Positions 1 through 10,800 of a stretch of 54,266 nucleotides of DNA are shown here, one piece after another. The position numbers and the translations under genes are program-made. The DNA comes from Chalciporus piperatus. Lineage: Eukaryota; Basidiomycota; Agaricomycetes; Boletales; Boletaceae. Every line of letters starts with the position of its first letter. Within the stretch, counting starts at the first letter, position 1. Under the pieces are notes generated by a model, which was given only the letters and a program-made list of their open reading frames with translations, was not told where the DNA came from and did no database searches. The DNA is taken from positions 1 to 54,266 of the forward strand of contig JBBPTG010000166.1 in NCBI GenBank assembly GCA_038093975.1, in the 5' to 3' direction.

Positions 1-199
1 AGTGTACAAAAAAGCATACACAAGTGTACAAAAAATATGGTAGCTATCTAGTGTAGGAGATCCTAATAAAGTGTAGCTACATTTCCCTAATGCTCGGACT
101 TGACAAAAAATCCGCGCGAAAAAGTCACGTGACCATGTTGAATTTGCCGCGCCACCTCTTCGACTCTCTCTCACCACTACACCACACCTCAACAACAGC

Positions 200-985
200 A
201 AAACGGCCGGCGAGTGCTCAAAAGCCCCGCCGGCATCGCCAGGTGAGTGAAAACTCGCTCACCACCACATCCGCTCACCTCGCAAACAGCCTGCTGCCAC
301 CTACCACCTCACTCTCGACAAGAAAACGACGAAAATGCGAAAACGCGGCCGGCGTGGGCTCAACAGCCCCGCCGGCTTCACGAGGTGAGTGATAAGCCAC
401 CCGCTCACCCCGCAAACAGCCGCTTGCACTGCTCGGCCCACTACCACCTACCACACCACTCTCGACACGAAAACGACGAAAACGCGAAAACGCGAAAACG
501 CGGCCGGCGAGGGCTCAACAGCCCCGCCGGCAGCACACGGTGTGTTCTTCCTCACCCACCACCACCACCTCTCATCTCGTACAGAGCCGCTCAGGCTGTA
601 CGAACCACCACCACCTCCAAACCCTCAAAACAACCTCGACCTCGAACTCGATGGCCGGCGTGGGCTCAACAGCCCCGCCGGCAGCACATGGTGTGTTTTT
701 CCTCACCCACCACCATCCTCTCTCACCTCGTACAGAGCCGCTCGGGCTGTCTCCCCCCCACCACCTCACTCCCTCAAACTCGATCGTAAAAAAACGGCCG
801 GCGTGGGCTCAGCAGCCCCGCCGGCATCACGAGGTTCGTGTTTCCTCACCCATCACCTCATCCACTCACTTCAACGACAGCCGCTTGGGTTGTCTCCCCC
901 CCACCACCTCCCACCTTCAACCTCGACACCAACACATGGCCGGCGCGGGCTCAACAGCCCCGCTGGCTTCAGAGGTTCATGTTTA
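200..985. repeat. Array of six GC-rich hairpins in element E
   Basis: About six near-identical imperfect palindromes occur every ~145 bp (near 206, 345, 499, 651, 795, 935). Each reads GCCGGCG-x-GGGCT, a four-base CAAC loop, AGCCC-x-GCCGGC. The GGGCT/AGCCC and GCCGGC arms pair, giving a strong stem-loop. The DNA between is C-rich and carries CACC-type repeats. Long proline/histidine-rich open frames on the plus strand here are by-products of the repeats. The same module recurs in elements A, B, C and in the right E copy. Confidence 0.85.
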
Positions 986-1164
986 TTTGTTGACTAACAC
1001 ACCTACTCACCTCGTACATAGCTGCTCGTGTTGCATGGCACTTCATTAACTAGTAACTATTGTACCACAATACATGTAATAGTTAGACATAATATATTTC
1101 GCATTTTCTGAACTGTCATAAGGTGTGAATTAATCATAAGATATAGTGAACTAGTAATTGGGAC

Positions 1165-1700
1165 TGGGTGACTGGATTACTGGGTGACTGGATTACTGAG
1201 GTGACTGGGTGACTGGATTACTGAGGTGACTGGATTACTGAGGTGACTGGAAGTGACTGGTGACTGGGTTACTGGTGTGACTTGTGTGACTGGAGTGACT
1301 GGAGTGACTAGATTACTGGATTACTGAGTGACTGGATTACTGAAATGACTGGATGACTGAATGGCTGGATGACTGGACTACTGAGACTACTGGATTACTG
1401 GACCACTGAGTGACTAGATTACTGGAATACTGGAATACTGGATGGCTGGAGTAATGAGACAACTGGATTGCTGGATGACTAGGGCACTGGGCTACTAGGC
1501 TGCTGAGATGACTACATGACTGGGAAACTGGGCTACTAGGCTACTGAGATAACTGGATGACTGGAACACTGGGCTACTGAGCTACTGAGACTACTGAAGT
1601 GACTGGGCTAATGAACCAATGAGATTACTGAAATGACTGGCTGACTGGATGACTGGGCAACTGAGCAACTGGCGTACTGGTTTAACTGATCCAGTCATTC
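1165..1700. repeat. GACTGG-type subterminal tandem array
   Basis: A degenerate array of short units of the type TGACTGGATTACTG, with variants such as GGGCTACTGAG, lies just inside the terminus of element E. The mirror copy is at 51600-52170, and a further stretch of the same repeat at 54010-54266 suggests the right-hand element is approaching its other end there. Dense subterminal repeats are typical transposase-binding regions in CACTA-like elements; that role is inferred here. Confidence 0.85.
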
Positions 1701-1734
1701 CAGTAACTTCAGACTTTTTGCAGTGTTGCTGATG

Positions 1735-2950
1735 TTTGTCTTCCAGCCGCTTGGTCTGCTCCATGGCCAATGGGTCGTCGGAGTCGTCGTCCTCAGGAGC
1801 CGCTGTCTCCTTGCCTTTCCCCTTGCCTGTTGCCACCCTCGTTTGGCGAGTGCTCTTCGGCCTGGTGGAGGGGCCTGGGGTGGCAGGCAGATCCGTCCCT
1901 GCGGCCGAAGCCGCGCATCTTGGATGGGCCGTTGTGAGCGAACACTTCTGCTTTCCCTGAAAACAGGGAATGCAGGCGTTGCGGCTCACTCCAGGATGCG
2001 GAATGCAGTCCCGACCCATGGTGACACACCGGTCACATGGAGAGCGTTCTGGGGGAGGGGGTAGAACGGAGCCGCTGCCTGAGGCGGCAGCAGCCAAGGC
2101 GGGGGAGGGATGGGACGGGCCGGGTTGAGCGTTTTTGGCTCGTTCGGCCTTGTTACGTTCCTGTTGAGCCTTTGTTTGCATCATAGGCAGGTGGCGGCGG
2201 GGGCGAGACGGTGTCTTTGGGGTTGGGGCTGGGAGACGAGCCGGGTTGGGTGCTTGCGGTGGTGGGCGTTGAGTCTGCACGACGATCGAAGGGAGGGAGG
2301 GAAGCGATGGGCCCGATGGTGCTGACGCTTTGGTGTGTTTCGGGCGAGGCCTCGAGGACTTTGAAGGGACCGGCCACTCTATTGGGTCATCTTCTGGCTC
2401 CTCAGCCTCATCTGACTCGACCGCAATAGCCCTCTGTTTACCCTTTCCTTGACGAGCTGGCGGCGGCGAGGTGATGCGAGGAGCCGTCGAAGGCAGGGCA
2501 GTGGGCAACTCAGCAGTGGCAGGGGGGGGCGTTGTCGAGTGAGCGGCCTCAGATGGCCGGTACCAGTGGTGGAACTGGATGGAGTCGCCAGGATGGAGGA
2601 TGGACTCCCATACCGGCCAACTGTTGACGTTGGTCCGGCTGGGGATCCTGATGTCCGCAGCGATGACGATGGGAGGGATGATGGTTGCAGCCTCAGCCAT
2701 CGGGCGAAAACGATGCTGTGGGGAGTGAGAAAGTGAGCATAGGGTAGGGTAGGATGGAGTAGTCTGGACGCACCAATGCCGCCCTCATGGAATCCACTCT
2801 CCTCTCCCAGTCTTGGGTGCGAGCCTCCAACTCCGAGCTTGACAGGCGGCTCCCTCGGCCTTTGCCACTTTGAATGATACCCTCAATTGTGATCTTGAGG
2901 AACTCGGCGAGAGCTTGAGCAGAGTTGTTGGCTTGCTGAGCAGACATCAT
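1735..2950 (-). pseudogene. Zn2Cys6-like proline-rich nuclear protein, 3' end lost
   Basis: Two exons are read: 2950-2774 (59 codons, ATG at 2950) and 2715 downward, joined by a GTGCGT...CCCCACAG intron. The second exon is proline- and serine-rich and basic. It holds a cysteine pattern CX2CX6CX10CX2CX6C (CDRCVTMGRDC, then CIPCFQGKQKC), which fits the fungal Zn2Cys6 binuclear cluster, a DNA-binding domain of nuclear regulators. An acidic, charged segment (AAPEDDDSDDPLAMEQTKR) follows, after which the frame runs into element E at 1734, so the C-terminal part is missing. The cluster lies in the middle of the protein rather than at the N-terminus, which is unusual for classical Gal4-type factors. 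It diverges from the gene at 3248. Target genes are unknown. Confidence 0.65.
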
Positions 2951-3247
2951 GGTTGTATGGATGATGAGTAGAGAAGAAGTGACGAGCAGGGTGTTAGAGA
3001 GGCGAGATGAAATGAAGTGTTCAAAGGTTGTGGATGAGTGACGGCCGAGAGTAAAAGCTATAGAAAGTGACGTAATGTGTTTGTCCAAGTTGGGTGAGCG
3101 GAGCTGGAAATGTACTTGAATTCTCATAGGGAGCAGGTGACATGGGAAACTGGAGTCTCGGGTACTGTTGATCCGATTGATCTGATTAGGCTCAGCCGAT
3201 GGGTTCTATCTCCCCTGGTCTGTCCTTGACTATTTTGCAACATACAC
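2951..3247. promoter_or_regulatory. Divergent intergenic promoter region
   Basis: About 300 bp separate the start of the minus-strand Zn2Cys6-like gene (2950) and the start of the plus-strand gene (3248). No other gene is seen in it. By position it should hold both promoters. I see no clear TATA element and name no operator. Confidence 0.4.
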
Positions 3248-4600
3248 ATGGCACCAAAGCAAGTAAGATTCGCAGGTAAGTTGTCAGCCGAAAATCATCT
3301 TAGGAACTCTGACCCCTGAGTGACTTAGGATTTGACAATGACACAGAGCCGGAATCCAGCGAAGATGAGAGAATGGCAACTTCAAGCGAATCATCATCGG
3401 CCGGCACAGACACAAGGATGTCTGCAGATTCTCCGAGGGATTCACAACCAATCATAGCCAATATCTCTGACAGTGAAGGTGGTGATTCTTCTTCAGGTAT
3501 GTCAGGGGAAATGTTGGGAGGGATTCAGATGACATTCCCTAGACAGAAGATAGCACGGCCGCAGGAATGCCAAGAACAGAGTTCACATTCCGCATGCCAC
3601 CTTTGAGGCAACAGGATTCATCGGCTGCTGGTAAGAGCTTCAATGGATGTTCTTCGGCAAGTTGGCCTGATCGCCCGAACAGCCGAGGTCAATGAATCCG
3701 TTTCAGAGACCTTCGGTCGTATCAGAGAACATGCGCTGCAAGATTTGCCAGCAGACGGCCCCAGAGATGGCTTCCCCTTGAGCTGGTTTTTGGAGGTCCC
3801 CAGAATGCCTTTGTGGAATCACATCGTATCGGCCGAGAGAACTGTTCGAATCCTTTTGGGTAATGGCTCCGAGGAGGATATCAGGACAGTCCGTGCCGAC
3901 GCAGCAAGGGTGGCCGAATGGTTTCAACAGAGGTCAGCCGAATCAGGGGCAACATATCAAACCAGGGGCCAGAGGATGTGGGCCGAAATGGCCCAGAACT
4001 CATCGATTATCAACGCGGCTTTCATGACGCATTTTCTTACCTTGTCAGGCCGTGATCCAGCCGAGGCCGACGAGCAGGATATTACATCGGCTGACATCCC
4101 AGCTATCATGTCGTCGAATGATCGGAGGGAAAACGAAAATAGACTTCTGGACGAGCTGGACCTGCGTAAGTACCTCGTGGCATCCTATGAGGGCAGAAGA
4201 ATTCATTGGATTGCAGCCCATGACTGGCAAGGTAGAAATCCTGAGGACATGGCGACAGGAAATACACCATTCACAGGGACGTTTGATCACTGTGAGTGGT
4301 TTTCATGATTATGGCATGGAATACATTGATGATAACGTCGTCGGCCGCAATCCAGTGGAGCAAGCAATCAACTGGGCCAACAGACAATTGGCCCAAGGGC
4401 TGCGCAGAGAACACCAGCCGCCGGAGGGATCAGCCGCCGAAGAACAGGCCAGAAATGATGATGCCACACTGATGGCCCTATCTTGGATCATGTTTGAACG
4501 CTTAGAATTTCTGGCCTACACTTGTAGGCAACACATATTCCATATGATTTCTTTGCTACGTCAGATGGACATGTTGGAGAGGCTGAGGAATGTAATGTAG
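3248..4600 (+). CDS. Hypothetical protein, 371 aa, five exons
   Basis: Predicted exons are 3248-3275, 3329-3496, 3565-3630, 3683-4291 and 4356-4600. All introns are GT...AG and 52-68 nt long, and the joined frame is open and divisible by three (371 aa). The N-terminal ~90 residues are acidic and serine-rich with several SSED/SDSEGGDSSS-type stretches. The C-terminal two thirds look helical and globular (for example WFLEVPRMPLWNHIVSAERTV and the closing MISLLRQMDMLERLRNVM), with no recognisable catalytic motif, signal peptide or membrane segment. An alternative intron starting at 4166 is possible but gives a less natural join. I do not recognise the family. The 33-bp satellite begins right after the stop. 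Confidence 0.6.
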
Positions 4601-4616
4601 TGTAGGCCATATAATA

Positions 4617-6420
4617 TTGACACTGATCACATTGGCTTATCCCTACCAATGGACTAAATTTACATCGGCCCATGCCTGCCTAGTGACACTAGGTATATCG
4701 GCCCATTCCTACGCATTGAGGCTCAATGCATCGGCCCATTCCTACACATCGACGCTGATTGCATCGGCCCATGCCTACCTAGTGACACTAGGTATATCGG
4801 CCCATTCCTATGCATTGAGGCTCAATGCATCGGCCCATGCCTACACATTGACTCTGATTGCATCGGCCCATGCCTACCTAGTGACAATAGGTATATCGGC
4901 CCATTCCTACGCATTGACACTGATTGCATCGGCCCATCCCTACACATCGACGCTGATTGCATCGGCCCATGCCTACCTAGTGACACTAGGTATATCGGCC
5001 CGTTCCTATGCATTGAGGCTCAATGCATCGGTCCATGCCTACACATTGACTCTGATTGCATCGGCCCATGCCTACCTAGTGACAATAGGTATATCGGCCC
5101 ATTCCTACGCATTGACACTGATTGCATCGGCCCATTCCTACACATCGACGCTGATTGCATCGGCCCATGCCTACCTAGTGACACTAGGTATATCGGCCCA
5201 TTCCTATGCATTGAGGCTCAATGCATCGGCCCATGCCTACACATTGACTCTGATTGCATCGGCCCATGCCTACCTAGTGACAATAGGTATATCGGCCCAT
5301 TCCTACGCATTGACACTGATTGCATCGGCCCATGCCTACACATTGACGCTGATTGCATCGGCCCATGCCTACCTAGTGACAATAGGTATATCGGCCCATC
5401 CCCACGCATTGAGGCTCAATGCATCGGCCCATCCCTACACATCGACACTGATTGCATCGGCCCATCCCTACACATTGTGGCTCAACCCATTGGCCCATTC
5501 CTACACATTGACACTGCATCGGCCCATTCCTACGCATTGAGGCTCAATGCATCAGCCCATCCCTACACATTGACACTGATTGCATCGGCCCATCCCTACC
5601 TAGTGACACTAGGAATATCGGCCCATTCCCAAGCATTGAGGGTCTACCCATTGGCCCATCCCTACACATTGACACTGATTGCATCGGCCCATTCCTGCCT
5701 AGTGACAATAGGTATATTGGCCCATTCCTACGCATTGAGACTCAATGCATCGGCCCATCCCTACCTAGTGACACTGATTGCATCGGCCCATGCCTACCTA
5801 GTGACAATAGGTATATCGGCCCATTCCTACGCATTGAGGCTCAATGCATCGGCCCATCCCTACACATCGACGCTGATTGCATCGGCCCATCCCTACCTAG
5901 TGACAATAGGTATATCGGCCCATGCCTACGCATTGAGGCTCAATGCATCGGCCCATCCCTACACATTGACTCTGATTGCATCGGCCCATTCCTACGCATC
6001 AACAAACTATACATCGGCCAATCCCTACCTACTGAGGCGGGTGGCATCGGCCCATCCCTACAGATGGACATCATTACATCGGCCCATCCCTACCCATTGA
6101 CACTCAATCTATCGGGCCATGCCTGCTGTAGGAGACATGATTCAGTGGCCAATGCCCACCCCTAAACATTTCCTGCATCGGCCGCTCCCTACACATGGAG
6201 GGTTTACACATCGGCCTATCCCTATTCTCTATGGGCCGAAACCCTGATGCAGGCAGGACTGGGTGATTAGCACCAGTCGGCCAGGTCCTACCTCATGGAA
6301 CCTTTGTGTTGGCCATTCCCACTGCCAGGGCACAATGGTACATTGGCTGATCCCTACTCTACGTGTACATTCTATTACTAGCCGATCCCTAACCTAGGTG
6401 ACCATACACCAGCGGCCAAT
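4617..6420 (+). repeat. 33-bp satellite with 198-bp higher-order repeat
   Basis: A tandem array built on a ~33-bp monomer whose constant part is ATCGGCCCATNCCTAC. The variable halves come in a few types, several palindromic: GCATTGAGGCTCAATGC, CCTAGTGACACTAGG, and CACATTGACACTGATTG-like. Between about 4820 and 5410 the order of types repeats every 198 bp (six monomers). Because 33 is a multiple of three, the array is open over hundreds of codons on both strands, which should not be taken as coding. The array decays after ~6120 and borders the truncated dioxygenase. Confidence 0.9.
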
Positions 6421-6422
6421 CG

Positions 6423-7090
6423 TTAGCCGGCCAGTAGAGCACGGCCTAATTGGTGATCAGCTGGCCCTGGATCAGGGTACAAATGGACTATGCTATGTGA
6501 TTCTCCCACTGAATGCTTGAACGATTTGCCAGGAAACAAAATGCTTGTGCCTGGTTCATATGCAAACTCGGCATGGAAATCATCCAACTGAAGTTTGGCA
6601 TGATGAGCCTGACCAAAGCTAAGCAAATGGTCATAAAATGAGATAGCCCCACCCTGATCACGATGTGGTGGAGAGACTCGGTTACAGATGACATCCATAC
6701 CAGAGTATGCCGTGGGCCAAGCCGATAAAGGTACCCGAAGCTGCCGAACGAGCCGTTGAGTTGCGGTAGTATTTGCCATCCACATTTCAGGGTGTACAAC
6801 CTGCAAAACTTCGTTCAGCAGCTGCTCCAATGGATCTATCATCTGAAGCCATTTTTGAATGGCTTTGGAACACAGATTAGGGGATGAGTAGATTGGATCT
6901 TGAAGTCGCTGGCTTGGAAGTCAGTTCCAGTTTGATTCGAAATGCATAGTGTACATACCTTGTGTCCTGGGAGCAACTTGCCCACAGATAATGAGAGTTT
7001 GCCAGCCCCAAAGACGGCCGCATTCCCATCGCAGGTGAAACCTTCCAACCTCCAGGTGGATTTATCATTGCTATTCCCAACAGATTTTCA
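6423..7090 (-). pseudogene. TET/JBP-like 2OG-Fe(II) dioxygenase, truncated
   Basis: Two exons are visible: upstream of 6959 (ending LLPGHK) and 6842-6423, with an intron 6843-6958 (GTATGT...TTCAG). The downstream exon carries NRVSPPHRDQGG, with the HxD iron ligands, then FYDHLLSFG, FAYEPGTS and FPGKSFKHSVG, supplying the distal histidine. From memory, this order matches the fungal TET/JBP family of 2-oxoglutarate/Fe(II) dioxygenases that oxidise 5-methylcytosine or thymine in DNA. After KHSVG the family's conserved arginine-containing segment is absent. The frame ends 26 codons later, where the satellite begins, so the enzyme is probably inactive. No start codon is assigned. Agaricomycete TET/JBP genes are known to be expanded alongside KDZ transposons; here the neighbours are satellite and a Ty3 remnant. 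Confidence 0.6.
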
Positions 7091-7099
7091 GAACTCTGC

Positions 7100-7490
7100 T
7101 TTCAAGAGCATGGTGACGTTATTCAATTCTTCCTGAACATCCAGTTAGCCTAGCCTGACTTAACGACTTTGGGAAACAGACTCTGGCCAACCATCTTCTG
7201 ACTATCTGAAAGCTTTCAGATGATTTTCCTGTAAAGCTACCTACTAAATAAGCTAATGGGATGCTTTTCAGAGCTATTTGAGACCTCTAGAAACCATCTG
7301 CAAACCATCCATCAACTCTCCAAAACTCTCCAAAAAACCTCCAGCACAGCTGGAAAAGCAACAGAAAGCATCCTAGAGATGGTCTAAATATATCATATTC
7401 AATGCCAGAATATATTGGAAAATGGCTGGAATCAGCAGATGGATGGTACCCCTCAGAGGTCCATTCCTGCCTGCAAAAAAACTGACCTGA
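7100..7490. other. Intergenic, nothing recognised
   Basis: AT-richer DNA between the dioxygenase remnant and the broken Ty3 element. No convincing exon, repeat or LTR boundary is seen. The Ty3 element ends abruptly near 7490, within the protease region. Confidence 0.5.
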
Positions 7491-7494
7491 AAGG

Positions 7495-7886
7495 TCATGT
7501 GGCTGTGCAAAAAGTGCTGCCTAAGGTGACATTTTCGTTTCCGCAGTTCATGATGTGGAAGATTACTTCTTGTGTGATTCCTTCAATGTCAAGGAAAAGG
7601 GTGGTGGTGAAGAGTATCATTCCGCTTTTGTTTGCGGTCTGGTCGACGTTTCGGACTCGAATAGGGGTTTCGAGTCGGGTGGTCGGGATTCGATTCTTTC
7701 GTATAAAGCCCCAATCGATACAGGAGATGTCTGCGCCGCTATCAATGAGGGCGTGGGTTTCGACGGCTTTCATCGTGTGCGAAGGAACAATAATCTGTAT
7801 GGGAATTTGCATAGAGCGCTTTCGCGACTTTACAAGTACAGGTGCACACATGACTGGGGAAGCTTGCGTCGGCAGAGCTTCCCGGT
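7495..7886 (-). pseudogene. Ty3 retropepsin fragment of pol
   Basis: The frame following gag carries HALIDSGADISCID, the DSGA active-site signature of a retroviral-type aspartic protease, with the hydrophobic strands expected around it. It lies in the -1 frame relative to gag. At the junction the sequence is G-GGT-TTT-TAG, a canonical slippery heptamer followed directly by the gag stop codon, so pol was probably made by -1 ribosomal frameshifting. The protein stops near 7495 within the protease fold. Nothing of the polymerase remains. Confidence 0.7.
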
Positions 7887-10800
7887 CTAAAAACCCTTTG
7901 TGACAAAGGCTACTTTACGAACAGTGGTTTCGTCTTCGTCATCATCTATCTCGATCAACGAGGGAATTTCTTCTTCAATCTTCTGAACCTTCTTCGGGGT
8001 TTTCTGGTTCGAGGAGAACTCTGGGCAGGCGTTGGACCGATGTCCAGCTTTCCTGCAGCGGAAGCAGAGTCCTTTCTCCTGGCAGCGTTTTCGCTCTTCA
8101 GGAGTAAGTTTGGAGATACGGATGACGTCGACGTCCATGGCATTGGGGTCCCTGGCAGGGGTAGAGTGATTGGCAGAGGAGAACGGACGGAATGGTTTGG
8201 CAGGGTTGCGATTGCGATTAGTGATCTCATTGGCGTGTTCCCATTGGGTCTGGAACTGGGTGGTGCGTTTGTACCAATCCTCAATCGTGGTAGGGACGGT
8301 ATCCATGCTGTTGACTCGTCTCATAAGGGAGATGGGTATTCCCGCGGAGAAGTATCCGATTAGGACGTTGTTATCGATAATGCCAGGCAAGGCGACTTGG
8401 TTCTGGAAACTCGAAATGAATTCCGAGAGAGAGGGAGAATATTCTCCGTTCTTGAGAGGTTTCATTCGTTTGGTGGAAAGCCAGGTGACGGTGTTTCCTA
8501 CGGTATCGTGGTGTTTGAACGTGGTTTCGAAATTGGTGATAAATTGGGCCCAGGTTCCCATTGTGACAGTGGCACCGGTGATGGCCTTATGGCGGAAGGT
8601 GGCAGCCCAAGTGGCTGCCAATCCTTTGGACATGTAGGATAGCGCAAAGGCGATTTTCTTGGAATCTGTGTTGTATACGTCACCATTGACGGTGAGATAG
8701 AATTGGATGGAATTTATCCAGGCAGTGCTTTTCTCGAAGGAGCCATCAAAGGCGTCTGGGGCTCCGATGCAGAGTTCAGTGGGTTTGGAGGAAGACATGG
8801 GGTTTACGAAGGTAGGAGGTGGAGGTACATCAGGAAAAACCTCTCCCTGAAAATTCTCATAATTTTCAGAAAAAGTACATATTTGTCAACAATTTCACAG
8901 AATTTCTTATATTCTTCAGATTTGTTGATATTTGTGATAAATACTTGACCCTCTCATCATGGTAGATGATATTTCTTATATTTCACAATAATCATGGTAA
9001 TTAGTGACATTTTATGATAATTCATAGAAAAGTGTTTAAAAAAGAAGTGTAGTCAAAAGTGTCCTAGTAGGAAAGTGTATTAGCATTGAGTGTAGCAAAA
9101 GTGTACAAAAAAGCGTAGTAAAAGTGTAGTCCAAAGTGTGGGAAAGTGTGTTGTGTGAGTGTAGCAAAAGTGTACAAAAAAGCGTAGTAAATGTAGTCAA
9201 AAGTGTAGCAAACTGTAACTAGGTTAAGTGTATCTAAAGTGTACAAAAAAGCGTAGTAAAAGTGTAGTTAAAAGTGTGGCAGTGTAACTAGGATTGAGTG
9301 TAGCTAAAGTGTACAAAAAAGCGTAGTAAAAGTGTAGTCCAGAGTGTGGGAAAGTGTAGTATAAATGAGTGTAGCTAAAGTGTACAAAAAAGCGTACCAA
9401 AACTGTACTCAAAGTGTAGTAAAGTGTGTACTGATTGAGTGGACTAGAATGTACCAAAAAAGCATACTAAAACTGTAGTTAAAAGTATAGGAAAGTGTAG
9501 AATAAATGAATGTAGCTAAGGTGTACAAAAAAGTGTAGATAAGTGTAGCCTAATTTTCCTAATGCTTGGACTTGACAAAAATCCGCGGGCGAGCAGGTCA
9601 CGTGACCGTGTTGAACTCGCCGCGTCAGCATTTTCGAGTCTCTCAACCACTGCAATTACTACTACCACGACCCACCTCAACCTGCACGAAAACACAGCCG
9701 GCGAGGGCTCAACAGCCCCACCGGCACTCGAAGGTGAGTATTTACTCACTCGCTCACCAGCCGCACGGGCTCTTTGCCCCACCACCACCCCCCATTTCAA
9801 AACTCGACACGAAAAAACGGCCGGCGTGGGCTCAACAGCCGGGCCGCCAGCATCGCGAGGTGAGTGACAACTCCCCCACCACCATATCTGCTCACCTCCT
9901 TCGAAGCCGCTTGGCCGTTGCCTCACCACAACCTCCCACTTCCAACTCGACACCAAAAACGCGGCCGGTGTGGGCTCAACAGCCCCGCCGCCGCTCGAAG
10001 GTGAGTTCAATCTCACCATCCACTCACCTCGTACCCAGTCACTCGGGCTGTTTGCCCCACCACGACCTCCCACCTCCACCACGACCTCCCACCTCCACCA
10101 CGACCTCCTACTTCCACCTTGGTACCAAAAACATGGCCGGCGTGGGCTCGACAGCCCTGCCGGCATCACGAGGTGAATGACAACTCCCCCACCACCTCAT
10201 TCTCTCACCTCGCTCACAGCCGCACGGGCTCTTTGCCCCACCACCACCTCCCACCTCAAAACTCGACATGAAAAAACGGCCGGCGTGGGCTCGACAGCCC
10301 TGCCGACATCAGAGGTAAATTTTTCCTCAGCCACCTACTCAACTGCTCACCTCAACTCGCTTGTGTATGCCACCACCCTGACCCTCTATCTCACTGATAT
10401 GTACTCCTTCATCATCACCACCTCCAGCTCGCTCATGTATGCCCCCACCCTGACCCTCCATCTCATCATCATCATCATCTCTTACTAACATCAGCATCCA
10501 TAGTTTTCCCTAACCCATCATCATTGTAGTGATATATTAGTACATGAGATGTAGTAGATACAGCTGCAATATATGTTTATTTATCCTTCTCTCCTCTTGA
10601 CTGGTGTGAAGTGCAACTGAAAGAAGGGTAGTGAATGGCTGCAGAATTCATAATTAGCTGGCAATATCCATAAATTTTCTTAATAATTGGCTGGTAATAT
10701 GCATTATTCTCAAGAATTCTTGAAATGATTTGGGGGGGCCAGGATATCAACATAAAATGCAAGAAATGTTGTATTTCTACAAAATATCAGATTTTTGTTG

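Larger units (their letters stand above)
1..1734 (-). mobile_element. Family E DNA element, terminal part (left copy)
   Basis: This is the end of a DNA element that continues beyond the left window edge. Read on the minus strand from 1734, it starts CATCAGCAACACTGCAAAAAG, then a GACTGG-rich subterminal array (about 1700-1165), then a GC-rich hairpin array (about 985-200), then a box containing GTCACGTGAC (124-133), then short repeats of the type GTGTACAAAAAAGC. The same sequence occurs in opposite orientation from 51584, nearly base for base over the whole 1.73 kb. No transposase reading frame is seen here, so it looks non-autonomous. It interrupts the gene at 1735-2950. The superfamily is not determined; a CACTA/Plavaka-like group is my guess from the subterminal repeat design. 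Confidence 0.8.

Noticed and set aside
90..1049. Several 100-200 aa plus-strand ORFs rich in Pro, His and Thr
   Set aside because: They follow the hairpin and C-rich repeat modules of element E, overlap in three frames, and recur in every copy with frame changes. They are repeat artefacts.
4617..6100. 307- and 207-aa ORFs with 11-residue repeats (ASAHSYALRLN type)
   Set aside because: A 33-bp period keeps every stop-free frame open, and the opposite strand is equally open in blocks. There is no start context or gene structure.
4660..6120. CRISPR-like look of constant and variable 33-bp units
   Set aside because: Variable parts are a few recurring palindromic types, not unique spacers, and the DNA is clearly eukaryotic.
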